From Spisula solida (Eukaryota > Mollusca > Bivalvia > Venerida > Mactridae): a DNA stretch of 64,000 nt. Each line of letters starts with the position of its first letter. Position 1 is the first letter of the stretch. This document shows, piece after piece, positions 1-13,388 of this stretch. The notes below the pieces were generated by a model that saw only the letters and a program-made list of their open reading frames with translations, was not told the DNA's origin and did no database searches. Location: the NCBI GenBank assembly GCA_947247005.1, contig OX365948.1, positions 13,815,455 through 13,879,454 on the forward strand, given 5' to 3'. A program made the translations under genes and the position numbers.

Positions 1-750
1 ACATTACGTTACCGCCGGCAACGTTTGAAATTCTGAGTTTGAGATGAAACCTGACATGTTTATTGATGACGGAGAATAAATCAATCAACAAAAATATAAC
101 TGCAGGCTACCTAACACCACACAGCTTTTTTCTAAGATTTTTACCATATTTGACAATTTGTCATATATGACATAAAAGAAAATTGGAAACTGGTAGTTAC
201 ATATGTAGTGAACAGTTCATCTAGAAAGCAAGATGAATCAAGAACAGTAACGTAATACCCGAAACATGTAACAAAGCGGGATTATGGGGTATCTCGTAAC
301 GAGACTATGAATATGGAAAAATAGTGTATAAGTAAAATATATGTGAAATGCATGGAATATTCATATAGGAGTCACACGATACAGAGTTATATACATTTAA
401 TGCATACACACAAACACACACATGAATATTGCTTTGTCTCCGGTATGATTATTCAGCACCATACAGACTTGGAGCAGCAAATGCTACATTTATGTTTCAA
501 TAATATGCTGAACATACAGAAAAATATTTCAAACTCAGAGTTGCATTAGTTAAAGAGCCAAAAGATGAACAAGAATGTTTAATTGAATGAATTTAATAAG
601 ATAAACAGCAAACTAGCACTACCAACAACCAAATTAATAACTGACCAATCTACTGACTTATCAATCAATTAATGAATCAATCATTCAAATCAATCAATCA
701 GATACAACCAATCAATAATTCAGATATAGATTAATAATCAATTGTTCCAA
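1..750. other. Non-coding AT-rich DNA
   Basis: No credible gene. Short open frames here have no recognisable domain or codon bias. From about 660 the sequence becomes rich in scattered CAAT and AATC words that lead into the microsatellite that follows. Confidence 0.6.
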
Positions 751-764
751 TAAATAAATAAATA

Positions 765-804
<40 letters not shown>
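751..804. repeat. (AAAT)n/(AATC)n microsatellite
   Basis: Three TAAA-type units run into about ten perfect AATC units. Degenerate CAATCAAT words upstream from about 660 suggest an older, longer tract that has decayed. No coding role. Confidence 0.9.
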
Positions 805-805
<1 letters not shown>

Positions 806-3579
806 CACATGTAGCATCATTTCTTAAAAATAAAGTAAAAATGTTTTTGAAAGAATTACACAAATAGTAAGATGCATTAAACTTTTAACGAAAAGTTAAA
901 TACGAAGAGAAGTTACAATGTTTTTTGTCGCAGTATTACAAACAGGCCGTCTGGATATAAGATATCGTGAGACTTACAAATACTCTGAGTGGAACTATGT
1001 GACAAAATAAATCAAGAGATTATGGTCATTACTTCAAATCAATCTGCCAATGAAGTAATATAAATAAGTAGTTTCAATCGTTTCCAAGCACGACAATGAC
1101 CAAATTTAATTCCGTCTCCGCCTGTCCATTAATGTAATAAGAAGAATCAAACGGTTGCTTAGCGACCACTGTAAAATGATACAATGTGAAAAGTTCTGAA
1201 TATTTCCTGGCTGGTTAGGTTAATGTCATGCTTTTTCCCAATGGAATGGGATGTCTAATACTGCTACAAATGGACCAAATCTATTTATTTCTGGCAAATT
1301 TGTGTAAAATTCAATTCAAGCTCATTTTTAAGTGATTTTTGAAGCAATTATGGTCGCTGATGACAAATATTTACAATGGCAGACGATAAACATTAAATGA
1401 AAGCATTTTCAGAAACAAATTCCGCTTGGAGTCGTCTTCTTCACTGAATTACTGAATAGCAACACAAGAAGCTTCACACAGAAATATTGTAGTAGTTTTT
1501 TTGGAGGGGGATCATAAAGTACAAACATTCACATTATTCCAAATGCAAGAACTATCCTTTGATATACACGGAACATCAAGCAAGGGAATCATTCTTATTA
1601 AGTATATGTAGTCAGTATTTGAAATCATTTTTAGAAATTCACTTAATCATCAGACATTAGATTAAATTATATATATAACAAACAGAAAAGAAAATTTGTG
1701 AACTTTTATCCTCATGGAGACATGTGACACCAACAAAGTGCCAGCCACATTTCTCATTTATCTGTAACAAAAAATTGATTAAAAAATAAAAATAAGTATT
1801 CTTCACATCACATTCAAGTATTTTATTGTACCAAAGGCCCAAAGTATATACTAAACAAAATACAGATTAAAATTTAGCAGCGGAACGAAGGATAACTTAA
1901 TTTTTCAATCATTCTAACTATCTTTTTATCTACCCACACAAGCCTAGGGGATATAAGGACATATTATTTGCTCAGATTCGCATAATTTGATGGTAGAAAG
2001 ATGGACGAACATTGTATTCACTTCTTTGAAGCTGACAATACCAACTCCATTAAGATTCCCTGCGTTAATTTGCCATCACTTTAAAATTGATTCAAAATAA
2101 CTGACACAATAGGTAATTCGTAAAATTTTGAATGCGTCCGGATAAATCACCGTCGCAAAAATGTCAAAATCGTTCGCAACTTCGGCAAATCAACAACCTC
2201 CATCAAGATTAAAATTGCGATAAAACTTTTCATAAACAGAAATTATAAATCGGATGACACCCGTGAAAACGAGGTGAATTGGACTAGGCTATGAAAAATG
2301 TCAATAAACTGACGGTCATAATTAGTGTGCATTCAACCCTTTGTGTACCGGATGGATTATAAATTTTTGTCCCCATTCAGTTCACAGCAAAAAGAAAATA
2401 TTTGCCGACTAGCTACGGAGGGTGGTAATTAAAGAGGTAACAAAGGGGCATAATTGGTTGATCGATATTTCCGAAGTATTCTGAGACTGTGTCATAACTA
2501 ATTAAATGCAATCAATGAATACACGTTGATGATCAATACACTACGAATCGTGCGCTATGACATTTTCTAGTCAGACACGGTCCTATATCAAAACTTGTTT
2601 TTACAAACAAAAGAATACATCTAGTGCATACTTGAATTAAGTTATGTGTTTAATCAAGGCTGTGCGATATTTTAAATCTCGGTGTCTTATGTCTTAAAGG
2701 TGTTTTCCAAAATAACAAATTAAGAGAATTTCTCTGATAAAAATCAACATTACAAGATTGTTAAGATTCAATAAATTGATTGGGCCGTCTACATGACAAC
2801 ATCAACGGGACTTTTACAGTAACTTATCCACAATTAAACAATAAATGATACATGGGTTCAGTGACGAGGGTGAAATCTATCACGGTAATTTTACCCTAAT
2901 AACCATGTTTGCCCCACACCCAGTAAACAATCAGCATTCTATTTTCAACTGTTTTCATAGTCGGGTACATTTCCACGCCGTACAACAACTCCAAGTTTCA
3001 GTTTCCAAGCCGAAAACCTAAGCTGAAAGTAATCCCATATACGGCCTCACAACATGTTTTCACATGAACAAAACTGTTCCAAATGTACAGCCGTAGAAGA
3101 ATGGCCCAGTGGGACTCGACTGTGCTCCCCTGACCTCATCACCCCGATATAAAAGCAGCTTCCCTGATACAGGCTCACTCTATAATTATGACTCCGGCAT
3201 CAATTGTGATCATTAAACCAACCAGAACGTCAACTAATAGGAGCACCGCAGGCTGTTGACGCAAAATGTTATCATTATTTATGCTACGGTTAAGTCTTAA
3301 ACTGATGTGAATGATTACAATAGGCTTAAAATCCATTACCTGACGGTGGTTCGCTACAATTGCTTTTTTCTGAAAAAAGACTTGTTTAAAGTAATTTTCA
3401 AACTGAACTTTAATGACTTGGAGAATATGTGATTTACATAACAAATATAGCCAACATGAATGGGAATTTTAAAGAATGTGATATAAAACTTCACATTAAA
3501 ACTTGCAATAAAAATATTCAAATACTAGCCCAATACAAACATGTACATGTATATGATGTGCAATGTTTATACACAATCA
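805..3579. other. Non-coding single-copy-like DNA
   Basis: Nothing recognisable. Open frames are at most about 90 codons and overlap on both strands, as expected by chance in AT-rich DNA. No clear terminal inverted repeats, tandem units or conserved coding motifs were seen. Confidence 0.5.
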
Positions 3580-4562
3580 ATGAAAATTCTAGCACAATAT
3601 TTATTTGCACTTGAAGAAAATTCTTACATATTTTTTATCTACATAAATTAATGTAGTCAAATTCTAGAACAATATGTATATACACTCAATGAAATTCAAG
3701 CACAATATTTATACATTCAATGGTGTATTCAATTCTAGTAAAGTATACATTTAATAATGAGTAAAAATCTTAGCAAAATTAGTACATGTATTAACTTGTA
3801 ATGGAAGTTCTAGCACACGAAAATGTACATTCAATGAGAAGAAAAATTCTACCTCAACAGATTGTATGTTCAAAGAGGACTTATATTCTAGCACAATACG
3901 CCTACACATTCAATGAGGACTCATATTCTAGCACAATACGCTTATACATTTACTGCAAACTCATATTCTAAACTCATATTCTAGCACAATACGCCTACAT
4001 ATTCAATGAGAACTCATATTCTAGCACAATATGCTTATACATTCAATAGGAACTCATATTCTAGCACAATACGCTGACACATTCAAAAGGAACTCATATG
4101 CTAGCACAATTCTTTTTTAAAACATTCAACAATAAGTCAAATTCTAGCACATAGCTTATGCATACATTCAATGAGAAGTCAAACTATAGCACAATTATAA
4201 TAATACATTCAATGACAAGAAAAGTTCTAGTGCAATTCTTACATATAAACATTCAGAGGCCAAATTCTAGCTCAATTCTTATACAAACATTCAGTGAGGG
4301 ATCAAATTCTAGCACAATGTTAGATATGTTTATTCAATGAGAAGTCAAATTCTAGCCAAAATCTTATCATATATATTCCATGAAGTGGAATTAAAGCATT
4401 ATTAATACTTGTAATTTATATTCAATTAAAAGTTAAATTATAGTATAGTACTCATGAAAAGCTGAATTTAATAGCATGTAATACATATTCAATGAAAAGA
4501 CAAATTCTAGAACAATTCTTATATAAAATTAAATATCATGAAAAGTCAAATTCTAGCAAATT
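3580..4562. repeat. Degenerate 40-bp tandem array
   Basis: The unit carries the words ATTCTAGCACAATA and ACATTCAATGAG at a period close to 40 bp. The best-kept copies lie at about 3880-4110. Copies at both edges are strongly diverged, with small indels, which suggests an old array whose centre was homogenised last. Small open frames inside it are by-products of the repeat. Confidence 0.85.
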
Positions 4563-5835
4563 GCAATTTTTGTAATAATTTAATACATTTAATTGAAGTA
4601 ACAAAAATAATCAAACGTGCAAAATTGACAAATAAAACAAACCATCTTCATATATTGACAGACATCTGTCAAAAACATGAAGCTGTGATTTGTGTGAATA
4701 TGATACTTGTGTCTGTTTTGCAAGATGGTACCAATTATTCTCACAATTAACAATATGTCACAATTCCTCAAATCATGAGGGCCACTACAAACTGTGTATC
4801 TAATTTCCTTAATTTTACAGCCAGCAGTTCTTTAAGGAGTTTTTTTACTGAAGCGCCTTCCTGCAAGTTGAACCACAACATTACAATATAACTGTAACCA
4901 TGCAGAATATAGCCGTCTTGTACGGTAAATATTGTAACCATGTTGAATATAGCCTTAAAATTGTACAGTAAAGATTGTATCAATTCCAAGACAATTCAAA
5001 CTGATGATAGTTGCATTATTTCAGTGCTCCCAATTCTCTATAACAAGAAATACATACACAGTTTTATGCAGATATCTCCTTTATAACTCCACATATCTAC
5101 AAGCATAAACAAACCATCGATGATCAAGTAACATTGACCTTGAAATTAGTCAAAGTTTGTAGACATTTTAATGTTCATATACCGTAAGAACAGTTGGAAC
5201 GTCTCAGTGACAGCAAGCCTGAAAGCTAACAGTTTCTACATGAACAATCTGTTTCTTTAATGTATGGGAAACTTCAACCCAACCGGGTTACTCCCTTAAA
5301 AATGCTGTTAAAATGTTTTCTAAATAGAAAATGAGTGAAATTCACACTTTTTACGCACAATACCTACCGACAGGCCTGAGTTACGAAAGTTAATTTGAAT
5401 TGCAAATACCATGTTCGAAGAAACTTTATATTATGTTGAATATAATGAGAAATCCTTTTTAAGACACAACTTTTTGACATTTATATAGTACCAGTCAAGA
5501 GCTAAGGGGGAGATTTTTTATGATCGTTTGTTTAACTTTTCGTAATATGAATAATTCAGAAACATTTAGCACATAGGTGAGAGGATAAAAGTTGAAAACA
5601 CTAAAAATTCTATTAAATTGACTCTGTCACAATGTTGGGGTATTCACATGGTACGAGAATAACAGTTACATGACTGTACTAAAAGTCAAAGGCCTTGATA
5701 CATATACCGGGGTAGCTCTAACACAATCGGTGTTTGTCTCCTTCATAAATGAGTCAAGACTAAATCAGTATATTTAATGAATAATTTGTACCCCAGGATC
5801 ATGTTGATGTTTTAACTAACTTACACATGTCCAAT
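4563..5835. other. Non-coding AT-rich DNA
   Basis: A short imperfect duplication is visible at about 4890-4990, where the motif GTAACCATG(C/T)(A/T)GAATATAGCC occurs twice. Otherwise I see no gene or element ends. Confidence 0.5.
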
Positions 5836-6395
5836 AGACGCTAAACTATGAGCTTTTAAGTCAAAGGGCAATAACTCATGTAATCATTGGTGTATTGGGA
5901 TACAAATGAAACTTCACCTGTACTTCACTAAGCTATGAGCATTTAAGTCAAAGGGCAATAACTCTTTGCATTATAATATTAGTGTATTGGAAAAGAAATT
6001 AAACTTCACCTTTATTTCACTAAGCTATGAACATTTAAGTCAAAGGGCAATAACTCTTTGCATTATAATATTAGTGTATTGGAAAAGAAATTAAACTTCA
6101 CCTTTATTTCACTAAGCTATGAGCATTTAAGTCAAAGGGCAATAACTCTTTCGATTATAATATTAGTTGGTGTATTTGAAAAAGAAAAGAAGCTTCATAT
6201 GTATTTCATTGATTACGCTATGAGCATTTAAGTCAAAGGGCATGAACTCTTTCAATAATAATTATAATTAGTGTTTTTGGAACAAAATGGAACTTGGCAT
6301 GGATTTCACTAAGTAATGAGCAACTTGTCAAAGGGCAATAACTCCTGTAAATCTTAGTGTATTAAATAAGAAGTCGAGCTTTACCTGTGTTTGAT
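5836..6395. repeat. 92-bp tandem array with AAAGGGCAATAACTC core
   Basis: The core TCAAAGGGCAATAACTC recurs at 5861, 5948, 6040, 6132, 6233 (as GGGCATGAACTC) and 6328, giving a period of 87-101 bp, mode 92. Each unit also carries CTATGAGCATTTAAG and a GTGTATTGG-type segment. The core resembles the AAAGGGCCATAA core in elements near 34.9 and 35.5 kb, which points to a dispersed mollusc-type repeat rather than a local satellite. Transposition mechanism unknown. Confidence 0.85.
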
Positions 6396-9011
6396 ATTAG
6401 GGGTAACATTTAATGCCTCTTCAACTTTCTCTTCAAATAGTTGGGCAAAAATATCCCAGGTTTTCAGACATACTGGTAGATTGTGACAGCATATTAAACC
6501 CAGTAATCAAGAACCCAATAATTCTTTTCAAAATTATGATAACAATTCTATTCTAACAAATGGTGAACTTGTTGGTTACAATAATAAAGACCATAATTAT
6601 GCATTGCTAGAAGGAAATGTAATTTTTAATGAAATTATCAACAGGTCTTCTAAAATAATTGTTTTCTACTTTTTAAATAACATTAATGTTTTGTTGTTTA
6701 CACATTAATCTGTTCTTCATAAACATGTCCAATCACAAACTGTATAACATGTCCATCACTAATGAGTTATTAGGGGAGACAATCCAATTAAAGAAATGGA
6801 TTTAACAAGACACCTTATGTAAGGCTGCACATTGAGATTTGTACACATCCTAATTGTTTCTCATAAGAAAAGTGCATAGAGTAAATAATTAAATAATGCA
6901 AGAGTCAAAACTCATACAAAATTCAAAGAAATACTGACAAAAATAATCTTACTCCTGACTTTTAATGACTGTATGGAGTATGAGTACGGAGTATGAGTAT
7001 TGAATAATTGAGTACAAAGTATATGTACACGTATTGTGGAACAGTATCACTTCTCTACAATTCCTTCTGAAGTTTTCTCAACACAAGTATTTGTTCAGTA
7101 AAATCTTCTTCTTCCTCCTCCCTATGCTATAACATCCAATTAACTAATTCTCCTGATCAATTCTAGCTAATTATAAACAACATTGATAAAAATGTGTAAC
7201 TACTGCCTAGAAGTCTCGTTTAACAATAGTCCAACAACGAAACTCTCAATCAATTAATTTCCATTTGGGACTAATCCTACATTTTTTTTGGTTATTGCGG
7301 AAACTGTGATGAATTCTCTACACTCAACTTTATTTTTTCTCAGTGTAAAATTAATTGACAATTTGCATGTCAGTGTTTCATAGGGCCCATGAAATCTTGA
7401 ACAAAAACACATTACGGCAATGTCTTCAATGGCTTTCATACGATAATTCAATTTTCGTCCCTCGGAATCTAATTTGCATAAACACCATTAATCTTCTAAC
7501 ACTCATCTTTAGCATCAGAAAACAGACTGTCACAGAAAATGGAAATTAATCTTTTAATCCAAAATTAAAATTTTGACACAACATTTTCAAAAAAAAAAAT
7601 TAAAGCTAAGGGGTAAAATACACATGGAGTGTGTTAGAGAGTAGAAAAGATCATATCTATTTGTGTGTAATTCCCTTGTGATCAAGCCAGACTATTAGAA
7701 AGTCCATTCATGAATTGGCAAGAAAATATTATTATTTTACCTATTATATGCCAAGCAATTAACAAGGCAACTGAACACCTAATTGTTTTTAACAAGGTTT
7801 GTGAGCTGGTGGAGGGGGTGTGGCACAAAGTATATACATTAAGGCTGGTGTAAATAAATTCCTAGAGTTACATTCCCACTCACTCTCTCGTATTTTCATG
7901 GCACAATGTTTTTATTGTTTTCTATAAAACAAACAATAAACTGTTTTAGGAGAAATTTGGAAACACAACGCTAGCGCAATTTATAAATAATGGTCATTTT
8001 TCCGCAGATTTTTTTAGAAATCAAATTTTATTTTTTTCTTATGGATGTTGAGCTGCAACAAACATCAGACACAGTTTTAAGCTAATAAAATTGTGAATCA
8101 TTCTATTATTGGAGGCCTCAACAATACCTTCAGTCTTGTATTCTAAGCTACAATGTTGTTGGGTCCTGTTTTCAATCCAAAAATAATCACATACTTCCTG
8201 CAAGTTTTTAAGACAAGTATTCAATCTATCCGCAGGAAAATTGTTAAAAACATCAAAACTGTCAAGAAGATATTTGCAAACACTTCTATTTTGTGAAGGA
8301 AATGAATGGTTTATTCATTATAGAAAGGGAGGCCGCAACTCTGCTATTTTGAAGACATTTTGAAGACATTTTGTAACTGTGTTTTAGTTGTTAGTTTAAA
8401 GATAGTAGAAACAGCATGTAGATATGTCAGTTTCCACCTTACGACATGAGAACGCATGAAATAAACATAAACCCTACTAGTCCATTAGGCAGGAAAAATC
8501 AGTGTTGACAGAGTAAGTGAAGGAAAAATAGGTTTATTTCTCAGCAAGCGGTTTACCGGCTGCGTTATAATCCTGGGGTATAAATCAACCGATTGTTATC
8601 AAGGAATAAAATGACAATTACTTAAACATCCGTAATATTTTGTATATTTTTTCATGAATTTAAAACTCCATTATGTTGGGAACAATTGATGGGAGTTCAA
8701 GGTAAACGAAATGGTAATACTAAGAATTTTTGTAAGATTATAATTAATTTGTATTTAGATGGGTATATAGTATGCATCATAGTCATAAATGAGCTCATTT
8801 TATTTACACATTTTACAAGACAATGGAGTCCATCATTCAGCCAGTGGCAGACGTGATATTGAAACCTTCAAAGCTAGTTCAAATAATCAAAATGAGTTTA
8901 TTTCTGTTAGCAGCTAGGTAATCCAGAAAGCTTTATAAACATGATAATATTCTTGCAGTGGACACTCTTGTAAAGCAGTTGGCAGGATAATGAGTTGGTG
9001 GAACAATAATA
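6396..9011. other. Non-coding DNA
   Basis: No recognisable gene or element. Open frames at 7254-7451, 7355-7549 and 8039-8224 are short, overlapping and lack domain signatures. Confidence 0.5.
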
Positions 9012-9660
9012 GACTGCACACTATCATTGTAAGACTTCACACTATCATTGTAAGACTGCACACACTATCATTGTAAGACTGCACACTATCATTGTAAGAC
9101 TGCACACTATCATTGTAAGACTGCACACTATCATTGTAAAACATTGTTAGACTGCACACTATCATTGTAAGACTGCACACTGTCATTGTAAGACTGCACA
9201 CTATCATTGTAAGACTGTACACTATCATTGTAAAACTGCACACTTTCATTGTAAGACTGCACACTATCATTGTAAGACTGCACACTGTCATTGTAAGACT
9301 GCACACTATCATTGTAAGACTGCACACTATCATTGTAAAACTGCACACTTTCATTGTAAGACTGCACACTGTCATTGTAAGACTGCACACTATCATTGTA
9401 AGACTGCACACTATCATTGTAAAACATTGTTAGACTGCACACTATCATTGTAAGACTGCACACTATCATTGTACGACTGCACACTATCATTGTAAAACTG
9501 CACACTTTCATTGTAAGACTGCACACTATCATTGTAAGACTGCACACTGTCATTGTAAGACTGCACACTATCATTGTAAGACTGCACACTATCATTGTAA
9601 GACTGCACACTATCATTGTAAGACTGCACACTATCATTGTAAGACTGCACACTATCATTG
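9012..9660. repeat. 21-bp minisatellite
   Basis: About 30 copies of a unit reading ACTATCATTGTAAGACTGCAC. Because 21 is a multiple of three and no frame holds a stop, the array produces apparent minus-strand proteins of 126 and 175 residues with a seven-residue repeat (TMIVCSL). These have no start context, flanking unique sequence or domain, so I do not call them genes. A 31-bp variant unit (with ACATTGTTAG) at 9141 and 9424, 283 bp apart, marks a higher-order duplication of about 13 units. Confidence 0.95.
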
Positions 9661-11007
9661 TTTTTTTTTATTAATAAATAAAGCCAAACAAATAACTAAA
9701 TATACTTTCAAAGCATATTCAAGACATACACCTTTGAACCTTCAACTGTTTCACCTACTGTTTAACAAAAGCACAATATACATGCATGGTTTTATGATCA
9801 ACATTAAACATTTTTAGATTACTATAATAGTATTATATAAATCAGCAAGATTAGCCGGATCATTTCTATTTGTTATTTAATCATACACACTATATTCTTG
9901 TAATAAAATGATAATCTGTGTTTTTTCTAGAGAGCATTGCACCCTCTTTAATGTCTTCTTTCAGAATGTATTTCTGTGTTGATAGTTTGATGGTATTTAG
10001 AGATAAGGTTAGCAAGTAGAACAATTCCTGCTTTCTTCCATTCATCAGATTGTCCTCATGAAATGTGAAATAGTTGAGCTTATCGTTGAAACATGTCACA
10101 TCAATGAATGTGAAAGTTTTTTTTTGTAATTCTGGGATATTCTGGGAGTCCCTCATGCAGCCATGTGACGAAGGCTACACCAGCAGGTTATCTTGACACT
10201 TGGTCAACCAGTCCAAGAACTTCTTGTATTTGACGAGCCCCAAGTAAAAGAGCTGTACATGAGTACCTGATGATTTTAAAAAACAACTTCAGTACTACAC
10301 AGCCTGGGATTTTCCTCACTTGGATAGAGCTCACACTCAACCATTTTGAGGTAGATGATCCAACCATGTAGATAGGTCACTATGACTGATGTGAATAGTT
10401 CAGTTTACCATTGGAACAGGATGTATTAGTGTCACAGTAAGCTTAAACACTTGCAAAACTTCCAAGTTTGATTTATCCATCTTGCCGCAGTGCATTTAAG
10501 TTTTGTACTGACAAAATTGTGCTTGCAATACGTACAGGATTAAGAAGGAAACTTCATTTTCTTTTATCTCTAGATGTTAAATCTTGTATACATTTTTTCA
10601 TGATTAGTGATTCTTATGGCATCTACTAGTTATGATTGTGTTGGGCCTGACAAAACATGTTGTAGGGTTGAATGGATTTCTAATTTTGCCGTGATTATTT
10701 CACCATACAGCATGTTTTACCGGCAGTTATCAGGGATGGAGTGTATGAGATGCAAATTGAAGACAGAGATGAGGAAAACAGACCAAATACTCCCATCTAT
10801 GATGAAAACATGTTACATATTGCCTTGCTCTATACTCATCATTATTGTTCACTATTGTACTGTTTGTTTGTTCACCGTCTTACCTCTAACACGCTTTGTG
10901 TTCTGTCTTGCATGGAGATTTCTAATAGAGGAAAATTGTAATAAACAGCATCTTCTTAAAACATGTGAAAATGTTTCCGTGCACTTCATTGCACTGCAGC
11001 ACTGGAT
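9661..11007. other. Non-coding DNA with a 140-codon open frame
   Basis: The plus-strand open frame at 10607-11029 is the longest here outside repeats and the LINE. It has no recognisable domain and its end runs into the next tandem array. A second frame at about 10715-10820 reads acidic and protein-like (VIRDGVYEMQIEDRDEEN). I cannot find a convincing donor site for it, so no exon is called. Confidence 0.35.
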
Positions 11008-12110
11008 CACTCCAAATGATGTGCTGTAATTGGCACTGGATCCCTGCAAGTGATGTACTTTTGTTGGCACTGGATACTTGGCACTGGATCACTCCAAGTG
11101 ATGTGCTGTAATTGGCACTGGATCCCTGCAAGTGATGTACTTTTGTTGGCACTGAATACTTGGCACTGGATCACTCCAAGTGATGTGCTGTAAATGACAC
11201 TGGATCCCTGCATGAGATGTTCTGTAATTGACACTGGATCTTTGGCATTGAATCCCAGGGATCCAATGTCAATTACAGCACATCACTTGCAGGGATACAG
11301 TGTCTATAACAGCACATCACTTGCAGGGATCACTTGGTACTGGATCTATGCAAGTGATGCACTTTAATTGGCACTGGATCTTTGGCACTGGATCCCTGCA
11401 AGTGATGTGCTGTAATTGACACTGGATCATTGGCACTGGATCCCTGCAAGTGATGTGCTGTAATTACCACTGGATCCCTGCAATTGATGTACTGTAATTA
11501 GTACTGGATCTTTGGCACTGGATCCCTGCAAGTGATGTGCTGTAATTGGTACTGGATCTTTGGCACTGGATCCCTGCAAGTGATGTGCTGTAATTGACAC
11601 TGGATCCCTGCATGTGATGTGCTGTAATTGGTACTGGATCTTTGGTACTGAATCCATGTAAGTGATGTGCTGTAATTGGTACTGGATCCATGCATGTGAT
11701 GTGCTGTAATTGGTACTGGATCTTTGGTACTGGATCCATGTAAGTGATGTGCTGTAATTGGCACTGGATCCATGCAAGTGATGTACTTTAATTGGTACTG
11801 GATCTTTGGTACTGGATCCATGTAAGTGATGTGCTGTAATTGGCACTGTATCCATGCAAGTGATGTACTTTAATTGGCGCTGGATCTTTGGCACTGGATC
11901 CATGCAAGTGATGCGCTGTAATTGACACTGGGTGTGCTGTAATTGGCACTGAATCCATGCAAGTGATGTACTTTAATTGGTACTGGATCCTTGTCACTGG
12001 ATCCCTACAAGTGGTGTTCTTTAATTAGTGATTGGTGATTGGTGTGCTGTCATTGGCATTCGATTACTTTAAGTGATGTGCTGTAATTGCCATTGGACCA
12101 CTCCAAGTAA
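11008..12110. repeat. 34-bp/48-bp composite minisatellite
   Basis: The basic 34-bp unit is GGCACTGGATCCCTGCAAGT followed by GATGTGCTGTAATT. A 14-bp partial copy (GGTACTGGATCTTT) alternates with it to give a 48-bp composite between about 11360 and 11920. In the first part the composite period is 82 bp. The 48-bp period keeps several frames open, producing spurious minus-strand proteins rich in ITAHHLQGSS. The segment at 11253-11330 is inverted relative to the rest. Confidence 0.93.
11253..11330 (-). repeat. Inverted segment inside the 34-bp array
   Basis: Within an otherwise head-to-tail array this stretch reads as the reverse complement of the unit (CAATTACAGCACATCACTTG, then CAGGGAT). Together with the units at about 11180-11250 it can fold into a stem of some 60 bp. 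It implies an inversion or foldback event during array growth, unless it is an assembly join. Confidence 0.85.
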
Positions 12111-12782
12111 TGTGTAGGCACCAGATCACTCCACAAAGTTATGTAGACCACAGCACTGAAAAGATCCCCGATTTCGCGCAGACCACAGCTCTAAATTGCT
12201 GCACAAAAGTGTGTAGGCAACAGCACTGAATCATTTCAACATAGTGTGCAGACCACATGAATAGATCCACGATTTTGCGCACTGAATTGTTTCACAATAG
12301 TGTCTATATACACCAGAGCATTAAATTGTTTCACAATAGTGTCTATATACACCAGAGCATTAAATTGTTTCACAATAGTGTCTATAGACACCAGAGCATT
12401 AAATTGTTTCACAATAGTGTCTATATACACCAGAGCATTAAATTGTTTCACAATAGTGTCTATAGCCACCAGAGCATTAAATTGTTTCACAATAGTGTCT
12501 ATATACACCAGAGCATTAAATTGTTTCACAATAGTGTCTATATACACCAGAGCACTAAATTGTTTCACAATAGTGTCTATATACACCAGAGCACTAAATT
12601 GTTTCACAATAGTGTCTTTATACACCAGAGCACTAAATTGTTTCACAATAGTGTCTATATACACCAGAGCACTGAATTGTTTCACAATAGTGTCTATATA
12701 CACCAGAGCACTGAATTGTTTCACAATAGTGTCTATATACACCAGTACACTAAATTGTTTCACAATAGTGTGCGAACCACAG
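12111..12782. repeat. 39-bp minisatellite with degenerate left flank
   Basis: Thirteen copies at exactly 39-bp spacing carry CACAATAGTGT (first at about 12292, last about 12760) with TCTATATACACCAGAGCA. From 12111 to 12270 there are diverged units such as ACTGAATCATTTCAACATAG. A period of 13 codons without stops gives long apparent proteins on both strands (about 12236-12874 minus, 12257-12833 plus). Perfect periodicity on both strands shows these are artefacts. Confidence 0.93.
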
Positions 12783-13388
12783 CACGCAATCATTCCACAG
12801 AAGATGATTGAAACTACAGTAAATTGCATATAGAGAATTAAGTAGTTATGATAATTTAGCGCTAAATACACCATCCTGACAATTACAGCTTAAGGAGCAC
12901 AAACTCATTTTATGGTCTAGTGATTCTCACACAATAATAATTTACATTGAGGCTTCTGCCAACAAATATTGGCACAGTTTTTTCTATCTAATCTACTATG
13001 ATAGAATCTCCTTTTTGTGTTCCAGCAAGGCAATGATTTTATTGAATTCATCGCTGCAGGCTTCTAAACCAAAATTGTTCTGTGACAGTCGTTTCTTTCA
13101 AAAACCAAGCACTGCATGTCTAACCGCACCGTAACTATCAGGTACAACATATAATGGTAAATATAGAGGTATATAAATATAGTTCAAAATACAGAGGTAC
13201 ATATACAATGTACAGTGGTATATAGTTGTAATATAATAAAACATTTATGTAATGAATATAGTTGGAATATAGTGGTAAATATAGAATAATGAAGTTGGAA
13301 TATAGTGGTAAATAAGATGGTATATAAACAAGCAATTAAGAATTGCAAGCAATACAGAAGTCCCCTACTGGTTTGAAGCCATTTTCAA
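12783..13388. other. AT-rich DNA with irregular ATATAG(A/T)GGTA repeats
   Basis: At 13145-13325 the word ATATAG(A/T)GGTA(A/T)ATA recurs irregularly, including two close copies of GGAATATAGTGGTAAATA near 13265 and 13294. A similar short patch lies at 14290-14320. No coding content seen. Confidence 0.5.

Noticed and set aside
9037..9658. Minus-strand repeat proteins of 126 and 175 residues
   Set aside because: They are translations of a stop-free 21-bp minisatellite, with no unique flanking coding sequence.
10874..10926. Minus-strand 38-nt block with good acceptor and GTAAGA donor
   Set aside because: Two frames are open and nothing supports it beyond splice-like words. Such pairs occur by chance in AT-rich DNA.
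10607..11029. 140-codon plus-strand open frame
   Set aside because: No recognisable domain, mixed with an alternative protein-like frame, and its end runs into the 34-bp tandem array. Length is not exceptional for 64 kb.
12236..12874. Repeat proteins of about 180-210 residues on both strands
   Set aside because: The 39-bp period leaves frames open on both strands at once, which shows they are by-products of the repeat.
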